42,916 nt of DNA from Gracilaria vermiculophylla (taxonomy: Eukaryota > Rhodophyta > Florideophyceae > Gracilariales > Gracilariaceae): NCBI GenBank assembly GCA_019155205.2, contig JAHNZQ020000308.1:3223214-3266129 (forward strand), read 5' to 3'. Every line of letters begins with the position of its first letter. The stretch's first letter is position 1. The translations under genes and the position numbers were made by a program. Below the pieces are notes generated by a model. The model saw only the letters and a program-made list of their open reading frames with translations, made no database searches and was not told where the DNA came from. This document shows positions 18,765 through 27,218 of the stretch, one piece after another.

Positions 18765-19385
18765 ATGGAAGGCACCAGCTCATTGCTGCTTTTGCTAGCG
18801 ACTGGTGTCCTCATATTGAGGCCACGCGATATCCCAGTAATGGCTCGCGTGATGGGCCGCGCAGTCGGCGGTGCCGTTCGATCCCTACGCTTCGTCAAAG
18901 AGACTGCAGAGGAAGCGATGGTCGAAAACATGAAGCGTGGGAAGCATTCTAATCCAGAAATGCAGATCGTTGGCCGCGGACTTCGTGATTCTCTGTCCAA
19001 ATTTGATTCGGTCGCGGCCACCCTCAGAAGAGATATGGCCGACGTTCCAATCAGCCCTCGCATGTGGATTCAGAAAGGAATGAGATCTTTTGATAAGGCG
19101 GCTGAGACGGGGCACCCCGAGGAAGGCGAACAAAGCGTTTCGAGTCAAACTCCAGCGCGTGAAACAAAGGCACCTGATAAACGCTGGAGCGAGAGCAATC
19201 ACGACATGCAACCCCCGGTACTGAGGAAATCGATTCATCTTGACCCCAAAACAAACAGCTCCAGTGGGGTTGATTTCATAGCTAGAGCAATAGAGGAAGC
19301 AGCTCTCGCGCAGCAACAACAAAAAATATTCGCTGGCTCTTTCGCAGGAAGCAAGCAAGACACAGCACAACCAAATGACAACTAG
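18765..19385 (+). CDS. TatA/TatB (Hcf106)-like single-span membrane protein
   Basis: The protein is 206 aa. The N-terminus has the plan of twin-arginine translocase TatA/B: a short hydrophobic span (SSLLLLLATGVLIL), a hinge RPRDIP in place of the usual GPKKLP, then an amphipathic helix (VMARVMGRAVGGAVRSLRFV) and a charged, probably disordered tail. TatA/B proteins assemble with TatC to move folded proteins across thylakoid or bacterial membranes. No transit peptide precedes the span, so either an upstream exon is missing or the protein sits in another membrane, such as the mitochondrial one. The assignment rests on a short region. Its stop is only 81 bp from the convergent BRWD gene. Confidence 0.6.
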   Translation: MEGTSSLLLLLATGVLILRPRDIPVMARVMGRAVGGAVRSLRFVKETAEEAMVENMKRGKHSNPEMQIVGRGLRDSLSKFDSVAATLRRDMADVPISPRMWIQKGMRSFDKAAETGHPEEGEQSVSSQTPARETKAPDKRWSESNHDMQPPVLRKSIHLDPKTNSSSGVDFIARAIEEAALAQQQQKIFAGSFAGSKQDTAQPNDN

Positions 19386-19466
19386 ATATACGAGTTGTGA
19401 AAAGATTTGTTACAAGTGATTGATATCTTTACAAGTTGCTTCGCACTCGTAGTTAGAAAGCAAAAG

Positions 19467-22400
19467 TTAGGGCGTTGTTCGCCTTTGCCTTGAAGCTGGA
19501 GTTATTTCAGCAGACTCGGCTGTGGCAGCGTGTTGGGCAACCTCTGCACCCCCACAGCTTATCGTGGATTCAGCGGCAGCCATTGACAAAGTTGAGTACT
19601 CTTGATATCGTGCACCTGTGTTTGCCGCGCCAAACGCATTAAGCTGCCCCTGCGGTCGGTGAGATGCGTCTGTTCCAATGGCGGCGGGGGATATGGGACT
19701 CTGGGATCTTCCGTGCGCTTGCACAGCCAGATGACTGTCAGAAGTTGATGCTTGATTGTGAAATATACCGCCAGCGCCCTCCATGCTTCTTGCCCAACTA
19801 TTGGCACCACCTTCGCCGGCCGTGCTACCGGCCCTTGTTGCCCTAGATTGAAGCACCACCGGTGAACGCAAGTTCGTATGCGATGTTCCCGTACGAACGC
19901 CATTGCCATGGTGAACAAGATGTTCGGGCAGCGAAGATACCATGTTTCCTATAGTTTTTGATGCGGTTTCCATCGTACCGTCCATAGCTGAAGGAATCGG
20001 AAACACGGCTGAGGAGCCCGGACGGGTTCCGGGTGCGATCGGCAAGGGTCCGTTTGGAATCGGTAAACGCATATGATGGCGCTGTGTCGCATTTGATTGT
20101 GTTGAATTTGTGACATTTCGCGCGCCACGCGGTTGTAGATGCGGACTTCCCTGCGGAGTGGCGAGGACAGTTCCATGCGGCGCTCCCCCATTTACGGACA
20201 GCGCACCAGCAGTAGCAACAACACTTGCTGATGAGCCTTGTCCTCCCCCTAACTGAACACTTCCACTTGTCCCGCGTCCGCCAACCGCTGCCTGTCTTGC
20301 CCCTTGACCGCGACCAGTCGGTTTCGAAGTCCTTCCAGCATTTCGAATTGATACCCCATGAAAAGATATTCCTGGTAATGCTGGTGGCAGGCCAATACCT
20401 GACGTAGGTTGGCTGGTAGGGTACGGAGATTGAACTTGAGAGCCGCCAAAACGCAAAATGCTGTTCCATACCCTGTGACCGGGGGGATGAGGCAATATCA
20501 GTGGACTAGTATTGTCGGGATGATGAATCGGAGTTGTAATGCCACTCACGGATTCTCGCGGTGTTGTCGGGACTGGTGGTTGACGCGCTATGGGTATCGC
20601 TGGAGTAGGTACAGGTGGAATCCCATTAAACGCAGTCAATTCCATATGAGACGGTCGGTGACAAGCTAATCGGCCTGCAGATTGTCCTATTGCATTTGTT
20701 CCGTTAGGCGCTACCTGCCCTGGCTGAAGCGGTATCCATGGGAACTGCGCACGGACCTTGTCTGCGACATCAATGATTCTTGTGAATACCGTGTTCGCCA
20801 ATCGCCCTTCTTCAGACTTGGGCCCATGATACCGTATAATATTGCTCTTGAGCAACAACACATCAAAACTAAACGCAACATAATGCCGGTAATAGCCTGT
20901 GCACAGGCGAACAAGAACAGTGTTCAAATCCATGGGACAGGGAATCACAGCACAGAAACCAGGAACGGAAGCGAGCGAGATTGTTGTTTCAAGCCATAAC
21001 AACTGAGCTCTCCAATCTGATTCACTCTGTTTCATGCCTTCAAGCTCGCGAGCAATAGCTGGCAATAATCCTGGCTCAACCGTAGAGGCCCTCAAAGTGC
21101 TTCCATGATGAAATTGAACGCTTTTTGAACCTTCGAGTAAGTCAAGAGGCTCTAACTCCCACGGAGATACAAGGTCCACGTTGTCCTTCTCCCTGCCACT
21201 TTCATTATCGTACTCGACTTCGATTGAGTTCCACATTGTGGTACGAACAGTAGACTTCACGGATCTCACTTTGCCAGTATAATATTGCCATGCTCGTTTT
21301 TCGTTCAGGAACAAAATTCGAAAGCGATCGGAGGGCTTCCATGTACGATTCAGGGCAGCGTCGACCCGACTGGTCAGGACCAAGTATTCAGGAGCATCGA
21401 CGGGGAAATATGAGAGAACAAACGATTTAGATTGACCCAAACGACGACGCAGAGAAGACAGTAGATTTAAGGTCATGATCACTTTAGTCTTCGGCTTCAC
21501 TTTACTCCCATCCGGTTGCCTTTTCCCGCCTCTCCGCGAGCCGACATTTCTCCCTTTCGGCATAAGTAAGGTAGGAAATTCGTATTGCAAATCCACTATG
21601 TGGAATCGGAGAGGTGTTTGATCTTTGCCAAAGGAATTGCCATCAAGAACTTCCAATCCTTTCTTCTTAAAGTCAACCTTGTCTAACAGCGGATCGAGTC
21701 CAGAAGATCTAGATACTTCCATCGCCGTCACATGCCCACCGGGGAAGTAAATCACGTCATCCCCAAGCTGTGGAACATACGTATATGGAGTTGAGGTCGA
21801 TCTCAGCCATGTGGAAACTTGTAAAGACTTGATGTCATTATCAAGACTCCCGGCTGCCCGCTCTTTGCACAACAAAAGGTCTTCGCTTTTCGAATTTCTT
21901 CGAGTGGGTCGCATACGAAGTCCCGAAATTCTTGGGTCAGCTCTCTTGTACCGTTTGTCCGGATCATCACCCGAGAAACATTCGTCAATATTGTCAATCG
22001 AGTGCTTTCGTCTTCTCTTTTTGCGAAACCTCTGATTGTGCTGTGCCTCCAGAATCTCGAGTTCTCTCTGAGCGACTTCGTCAATGTCTACCACAGGGTC
22101 GTTCTTCTCCATTGGATCTTTATTTTTGGAACCGTTTCTATTTCTTTCACGGAGTTGACGTCGCGTCAAACGGCCTGAGAAATCTGACAATATGCTTTTT
22201 TCATTAGCATTGCCCTTGTTTGCATTCGGTAGATTTACTTTGATATCCGTATGTGGAGATCCATCGACAAATAGTTGATTCTGAGTTAGCTCGTGAGGGG
22301 AAGATCGACTCCGAGAATCGGGATCTGGTATGAGCGGCCGTGGTCGAAAACAGCTGGCACTATCTCCTTGATGGTCTTCGACTGGCTTGAAATTTTCTTC

Positions 22401-25400
22401 ATTGAGTCTCCTTACATCGACTCTTTCGCTCGTATACGACGGATTAAGTGGGGTCTGTGATACTACATTTCCGCCGGCTTCTGTTTGGTTGACGCGACCG
22501 TAACATGAACCAACACTCTGAGCTCCTCTTTCATGACTACAAGCAGGATGTGACCCGTCTACATGCGAATCTGCGGCGTAATCCGCAACTCGGTGAACGT
22601 GGGAATCCCTTGCCTCGCCTGTGGCCAATGCAGAAGGAGATTCCAATCCTGTGGCTTGAGAAGCAGTGTTTCCAGAACATATTCGCATTCTCTTTCGGGT
22701 GTGAGCGGATGCTCCAATTAGCTTCGGAACGGAACTCCGATTCGATGCAACCACTCGGAGCGATTGAGTTTCTTCATTGTGGGGAGAACTTTTCAACACA
22801 TCACGAACATCGAGGTTTTCTCCGAGTTGAGACGGTCTGATTGATTGCTCTCTGGCAATGGGAACGACAGTTTTCCGCACTATGACATAATTAGAATGAT
22901 CCTCACGACCATCAGTGGTGAATACCTCAGACACGGCTCTTTTGTTTTCACACATATCACCTCCTTCGGAAGGCAACACGTCACCTTTGAGATTTTGTAT
23001 AGATGATTCACTCCTTTTCCTTAACACCCGTTTTGACTGAATTTTAGAGTGCTCTGAGGATTCCTTCTTGTTGGCATTCACTGTAGTTCTTCGACTTCTG
23101 CGAATCGGCTGAATTTCATGCTCCTCATATTTCTCGTAAGTCTCTTCCTTTTCAATTTCCCTCTCATCAGGGTCATCCTCCTCCTCTTCATCGTCATCAG
23201 AGGAACTCGAGTCCGACTCATCTGACATGTAGGCATCACCATCAAAATCTTCGTCAGAGTCTTCACAGTCTGAATCAGGGGCTTCAAAATCGCGGAGCGG
23301 GATATGCAAAGGACCATCTGCTTTCTCAAGGGCTACTCGCTCCCGCTCCATAATCATTCGGCGTCGCGTATTTCTCGCTTCTCTCAGTAACCTTCGTTCT
23401 TCCTTTTCTTGGTTTTCCCTAAACTCTCTTGCCCGCTTCAATAATGCGTCATAGTTCGGATCGCGAGCATAGCTTGTTGATTTAAATGTTACAGCTCGCT
23501 GCTGAGTTGCATTGTCAGGTTTGCCTTGACCATTACCGAAAGCCAAGACTGAATGAGGTGTATTTGGTTGTAATTCCGGAGGATGTGGTCGCAGCTCCTT
23601 GTCACATAATCTTCCTTTTGGCACAAGGTGAAGCAAAAGACCTGTGTTTTCATCGACCGCGCGCTGCTGCGAATCTCTTCGGAACGGGGTGCAGTCGTTC
23701 GCAAAGAATTGCTCCATCGGAGCAATAGCAGTAGCTTCACCGGAGTCAATGCCAAACAAATTGATTGCACCAGAGGTGTCTGCGACGACAAAGCTCAACC
23801 CATCCGTTGAAAACTGACCGTCGATAATTTTAGGTGCCTTCACAGGCACGGGTAACCCAACATCTGACGCCTCCGGTGCTACATGCTCCGCTATTGAAAA
23901 TGAGCGCAACTTGGCGCCAGTTTCAACATCCCACAAAATGACCTGTCCATCATATCCACCAGACAGTAGGATACGCCCATTCAAAGGATGGCAATCCAAA
24001 ACAAAGATTTCGCCTTCATGAGCGTGCAATACACGGGCGAGCCGACCCGTTTCTGCATGCCAGATACGAATCTTAGAATCCGAAGTTGCAGTGAAGACAT
24101 AACGATCGTCGAGGGACCATAGAACGGCGCATACTGAAACCGGAAACACGGCACGGCGCATTCGCGGTACGATGCTACCACAAGCCGACCCAGAGGCGGC
24201 ACCGCTAAGCATGCTAGGAGCGTCGGCTTGTATTTGGGATCGACAATCAAGAACCTTGTGGCTCCAAGAGCCCATACCTTCAACAGAAGCGGCTCTGTTC
24301 CGAGCCGGTGGAAGCCTCGCCTTTGTACGGTTCCATATTCTGGCAGTTCCGTCTCTGCATGCAGTGACTATTGTGCTTCCATTTCGCGAGAAAAGCACTT
24401 GGCTGATAAACTCCGAATGGCCTCGCAAAGAAGTAAGTAATCGCACTCGCGGCAGAAAAGAGTCTTCCGTTTGAGGCTTATCGATTGCGTAAACGTGAGC
24501 AACACAATCCGTACCGCTGACGGCCAGGCGAGTGGCGCCCGCATTAAAGCACACGCTAAGTACTTCGTAAGTGGGCGTATTGCTGACCATGCTATGGGCG
24601 GCCCCGTTCCGAGAGGGCTCGGGAGGAGGAACTCCATGTACAGGAGAAGACGCAGCACCGGGGGGTTGCGGCAGGGCAGGTTGTGGGGCAGAAATAGCAG
24701 CTGCAGAGACGGCTGCAGATGGTGGCTGTGCGGAACCGGGCAAAGGAGATGGAGGCGCCGTAGCTGAAGTAGCAGCGGCCCGTGCGTTGTGCACTGAGTC
24801 GGCAACCGAGCGAGACAATTGGCGATTCGGAGTGGGGATGCGAATACAACCAGCGTCAAAGTGATCTGCGTTCCACAAGCGTACGGACCCGTCAGCGCCT
24901 CCGGACACGAGGTAAGGACGATCTGGACACGGGCTGCACTGCACGGCGTTGACCTCCTTCGTGCCGCCATGTAAGACGTGTAGCGCGGCGCCGGTGGTGA
25001 GATCCCATACGCGAAGCGTCGTATCGCTGCTAGCTGAGATTACGTACGGTTTGGTTGGGTGCATAACAAGCTCGACAAGATTGCTGTCGTGCCCGCGCAA
25101 GGTGTGTTGAAGAAATGCAGTTTGAGCGCACCACACTTTGATGAGATTATCATCACTGCCGGTGACGATGAGGCGGGCGGAGTGGTCGAATAACGTGGTG
25201 AAGACGGGAAAGTGGTGACCAACAAGACGTTTGAGCCTGCGGTAGGCGCGCGGCAGAAGCGTGAGCGACAGCGGCTGTAACGACGGCTGTGTGGCGCGTA
25301 CGGCGGCATCTCGCAGCATAGGCAAGACGCTGGAGGACAAACGAGGGGGGCGGCGCAGCTTGGGGCGGCGCGATGCGGATGGACGCTTGACTGGCGACGC

Positions 25401-25715
25401 AGCGAAGCGGCCGGTGGCTAGAAGCGTGGCGGGGGCGAAGGGGTGCAGCGTGGTGGGCAGCGCTGCCGCCACCAAATCGCGTAAGAATGAACGCGGCACA
25501 TGCGCGTAGCGCCTCACACACTGCTGGTAGGTGAGCGGCAGGAGAAGGCGCCCGGTGGCGTCCGGAACCTGCGGCAGCTGGCGCAAGGACGCCAGTGCGT
25601 GCTCCAGCGCACGTAGCGCGGCATCAACGGCGGGATGATGGTCATACGAATGTAAATGATGAAGCACCAAGAACAACAACTCGTCTTCCGGCGGTTGCGG
25701 CGGCGCTTTCTCCAT
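19467..25715 (-). CDS. BRWD/PHIP-like protein: WD40 propeller, cryptic Tudor, bromodomain
   Basis: An open frame reaches upstream to a GTG at 25970, but the first ATG at a plausible start is 25715 (2082 aa, MEKAPPQPPEDELLFLVLHH). The N-terminal helical segment resembles that of BRWD proteins. WD40 repeats run from about 160 to 640 (VTGSDDNLIKVW, SASSDTTLRVWD, SGGADGSVRLW, TACRDGTARIW, TATSDSKIRIW, SGGYDGQVILWD), then the family block around MEQFFANDC (about 662). An acidic region lies near 808-855. A cryptic Tudor-like segment (about 1457-1525) ends in SPWELEPLD, and a bromodomain (about 1552-1648) has PCPMDLNTV. The Gly/Ser/Pro-rich tail is low complexity. The family consists of nuclear chromatin readers that also act as CUL4-DDB1 substrate receptors. 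The acetyl-lysine Asn is His here (about residue 1630). Confidence 0.85.
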   Translation of the reverse strand: MEKAPPQPPEDELLFLVLHHLHSYDHHPAVDAALRALEHALASLRQLPQVPDATGRLLLPLTYQQCVRRYAHVPRSFLRDLVAAALPTTLHPFAPATLLATGRFAASPVKRPSASRRPKLRRPPRLSSSVLPMLRDAAVRATQPSLQPLSLTLLPRAYRRLKRLVGHHFPVFTTLFDHSARLIVTGSDDNLIKVWCAQTAFLQHTLRGHDSNLVELVMHPTKPYVISASSDTTLRVWDLTTGAALHVLHGGTKEVNAVQCSPCPDRPYLVSGGADGSVRLWNADHFDAGCIRIPTPNRQLSRSVADSVHNARAAATSATAPPSPLPGSAQPPSAAVSAAAISAPQPALPQPPGAASSPVHGVPPPEPSRNGAAHSMVSNTPTYEVLSVCFNAGATRLAVSGTDCVAHVYAIDKPQTEDSFLPRVRLLTSLRGHSEFISQVLFSRNGSTIVTACRDGTARIWNRTKARLPPARNRAASVEGMGSWSHKVLDCRSQIQADAPSMLSGAASGSACGSIVPRMRRAVFPVSVCAVLWSLDDRYVFTATSDSKIRIWHAETGRLARVLHAHEGEIFVLDCHPLNGRILLSGGYDGQVILWDVETGAKLRSFSIAEHVAPEASDVGLPVPVKAPKIIDGQFSTDGLSFVVADTSGAINLFGIDSGEATAIAPMEQFFANDCTPFRRDSQQRAVDENTGLLLHLVPKGRLCDKELRPHPPELQPNTPHSVLAFGNGQGKPDNATQQRAVTFKSTSYARDPNYDALLKRAREFRENQEKEERRLLREARNTRRRMIMERERVALEKADGPLHIPLRDFEAPDSDCEDSDEDFDGDAYMSDESDSSSSDDDEEEEDDPDEREIEKEETYEKYEEHEIQPIRRSRRTTVNANKKESSEHSKIQSKRVLRKRSESSIQNLKGDVLPSEGGDMCENKRAVSEVFTTDGREDHSNYVIVRKTVVPIAREQSIRPSQLGENLDVRDVLKSSPHNEETQSLRVVASNRSSVPKLIGASAHTRKRMRICSGNTASQATGLESPSALATGEARDSHVHRVADYAADSHVDGSHPACSHERGAQSVGSCYGRVNQTEAGGNVVSQTPLNPSYTSERVDVRRLNEENFKPVEDHQGDSASCFRPRPLIPDPDSRSRSSPHELTQNQLFVDGSPHTDIKVNLPNANKGNANEKSILSDFSGRLTRRQLRERNRNGSKNKDPMEKNDPVVDIDEVAQRELEILEAQHNQRFRKKRRRKHSIDNIDECFSGDDPDKRYKRADPRISGLRMRPTRRNSKSEDLLLCKERAAGSLDNDIKSLQVSTWLRSTSTPYTYVPQLGDDVIYFPGGHVTAMEVSRSSGLDPLLDKVDFKKKGLEVLDGNSFGKDQTPLRFHIVDLQYEFPTLLMPKGRNVGSRRGGKRQPDGSKVKPKTKVIMTLNLLSSLRRRLGQSKSFVLSYFPVDAPEYLVLTSRVDAALNRTWKPSDRFRILFLNEKRAWQYYTGKVRSVKSTVRTTMWNSIEVEYDNESGREKDNVDLVSPWELEPLDLLEGSKSVQFHHGSTLRASTVEPGLLPAIARELEGMKQSESDWRAQLLWLETTISLASVPGFCAVIPCPMDLNTVLVRLCTGYYRHYVAFSFDVLLLKSNIIRYHGPKSEEGRLANTVFTRIIDVADKVRAQFPWIPLQPGQVAPNGTNAIGQSAGRLACHRPSHMELTAFNGIPPVPTPAIPIARQPPVPTTPRESVSGITTPIHHPDNTSPLILPHPPGHRVWNSILRFGGSQVQSPYPTSQPTSGIGLPPALPGISFHGVSIRNAGRTSKPTGRGQGARQAAVGGRGTSGSVQLGGGQGSSASVVATAGALSVNGGAPHGTVLATPQGSPHLQPRGARNVTNSTQSNATQRHHMRLPIPNGPLPIAPGTRPGSSAVFPIPSAMDGTMETASKTIGNMVSSLPEHLVHHGNGVRTGTSHTNLRSPVVLQSRATRAGSTAGEGGANSWARSMEGAGGIFHNQASTSDSHLAVQAHGRSQSPISPAAIGTDASHRPQGQLNAFGAANTGARYQEYSTLSMAAAESTISCGGAEVAQHAATAESAEITPASRQRRTTP

Positions 25716-26118
25716 CGCGGCGGAGGCGGCAGCGGCGGCGACGTGCGCAGCGCGAGGAGACGAGCAGTGTGGGAGGGGGTGGGGGGGGAGGGAGGCGGTA
25801 GACGCGTCCTGAGGGGCACGCGCCAATGCGCCCCCCGCGACGCTTCCCTTCGCGCTGCTGTGAAGCCTTTCATTGGCAGTTCGCGTCCCGATAACGTCTG
25901 TCTGTAAGCACTGCCAGCCATACTGCTCGTCTTCGGCACGTGTGCACGTGGGCAGGAAGCGTCCCGCCACTGGCCCCGAGTGCTCCAGTGTTCACGCTCT
26001 GCTGCAGCGTGGCGGCGCTCGATCTCGCGCACCGCCGCCGCGCCCTCACGCCGCCGTGGACACAGGCCGTCAACATCGGCCGTCAACACGCAGTCGGCAC
26101 CCGCCGAGAACACTCGCA
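25716..26118. promoter_or_regulatory. Divergent 5' region of BRWD-like (-) and DUF1995 (+)
   Basis: 403 bp, GC-rich. It holds two CACGTG sites 8 bp apart (25937-25950) and a reverse CCAAT in TTTCATTGGC (25868-25877), whose complement GCCAATGAAA recurs at 36866-36875. Both strands are open across it, which explains the spurious N-terminal extensions of both genes. Confidence 0.5.
25937..25950. promoter_or_regulatory. Tandem G-box CACGTGTGCACGTG
   Basis: Two CACGTG palindromes start 8 bp apart, as at 11680-11693, inside the BRWD/DUF1995 bidirectional promoter. Binding by a bZIP or bHLH factor is inferred. Confidence 0.55.
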
Positions 26119-27114
26119 ATGCGCCGCGCACACCCGTCTGCCTTCGCGGCGCCGCCTACGCGCCTTCCGCTGCCGCCGCGCCGCCCCCTTTCGTCCGCCC
26201 GCTGCAGAACGCCGCCCCGGCGCCCGCCGCCAACTCTTCGCGAGCACCCGCTCCCGCCCTCGACGCCTCGCCCTGACGGTGAGGACGCCGCCTTCCTTCC
26301 CCAGACCATCGAGTACGCTCTGCGTCAGGCACACACTGCTACGGCTCAAACTCTCATCGCTGGTCACACTCATCTGCGCGTCGAGCTGCCACTGGGTCGC
26401 ACCCGCAAGCATTGGTACCGCATGTCGCCTATGGCCACCTCTTACGCCGACACTGCGCTACTGGCGTTTCACTACGCGAGTCTGTTCAAGGGTCTTTGCA
26501 TTCACGTCGTGTTGTCTACTGCCGCCCCGCTCACGCACCCGCTGTCGTGGGTGCATGCAGTGCATCACGTGGACCAGCACGACGTCATCGCCATCTTGAG
26601 CAAGCCCCCGCGACCCGAGCAGCATCGGGTCATCATTCTGGCCGGCATGCGAGCCAACCATATCCCCCTCGTCAACAGCCTGGCTTCCGTCAAAGCTGAT
26701 GCCATCATTCTTTTTAACTCATTTCTAGATCAACCCCTTGTCACTCCTGTGTACCCCTTCGTAGACACTTATGTTGTGCGAGCCATGCACAAAAGTGCCG
26801 TAATGCGGTCTCGCTACGAAGACCCGTGGCATGTGTTCGTTGAGATAGCCGTCTTTGAGTATGAATGGGTAGGCACTTGCGAAAGCAATTGGGGACCGAC
26901 CCAAAGGCGCATCGACAATTTTGCCCTCAGTAGACATGCGTACACTAAGTCCATGAATGGCTACTGGCGCACACCGTATGCCGGATGTGAAGCGGGCTTT
27001 TGGCCCTTTATGACCCTTGCCTGTAAGGACCCTTTGCCATTAGATGGTCGAATACTCGCCAAGATGAACAAGGAGAAACGGCAAAAGGCTCAACGTCCGT
27101 TTGGTTTCTTCTGA
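26119..27114 (+). CDS. DUF1995 domain protein, probably plastid-targeted
   Basis: The frame is open upstream from a TTG, but the first ATG is at 26119 (331 aa). The first 50 or so residues are rich in Arg, Pro, Ser and Ala and nearly free of acids (MRRAHPSAFAAPPTRLPLPP), as in plastid transit peptides. The domain begins with QTIEYALRQAHTATAQTL then HLRVELPLGR, the usual DUF1995 opening of an alanine-rich helix and a strand, and continues with VIILAGMRANHIPLVNSL, IILFNSFLDQPL and VEIAVFEYEW. In plants this family includes LPA3, which assists photosystem II assembly, and other stroma proteins of unknown activity. The exact role is unknown. It is divergent from BRWD and ends 104 bp from the convergent ABC gene. 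Confidence 0.65.
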   Translation: MRRAHPSAFAAPPTRLPLPPRRPLSSARCRTPPRRPPPTLREHPLPPSTPRPDGEDAAFLPQTIEYALRQAHTATAQTLIAGHTHLRVELPLGRTRKHWYRMSPMATSYADTALLAFHYASLFKGLCIHVVLSTAAPLTHPLSWVHAVHHVDQHDVIAILSKPPRPEQHRVIILAGMRANHIPLVNSLASVKADAIILFNSFLDQPLVTPVYPFVDTYVVRAMHKSAVMRSRYEDPWHVFVEIAVFEYEWVGTCESNWGPTQRRIDNFALSRHAYTKSMNGYWRTPYAGCEAGFWPFMTLACKDPLPLDGRILAKMNKEKRQKAQRPFGFF

Positions 27115-27218
27115 CTCCCTTTTATGTACATCTATATCACTTGTTAACTTATTCTTTTTTTCTTGACAAACTGCCTTGCAAGCAAAGCAAGTATCAGGGG
27201 AGCGGTGAATCCCACTCT

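Noticed and set aside
25716..25970. 85-codon N-terminal extension of the BRWD-like protein
   Set aside because: No ATG; it overlaps the opposite-strand open extension of DUF1995, and the family-like N-terminus starts at the ATG at 25715.
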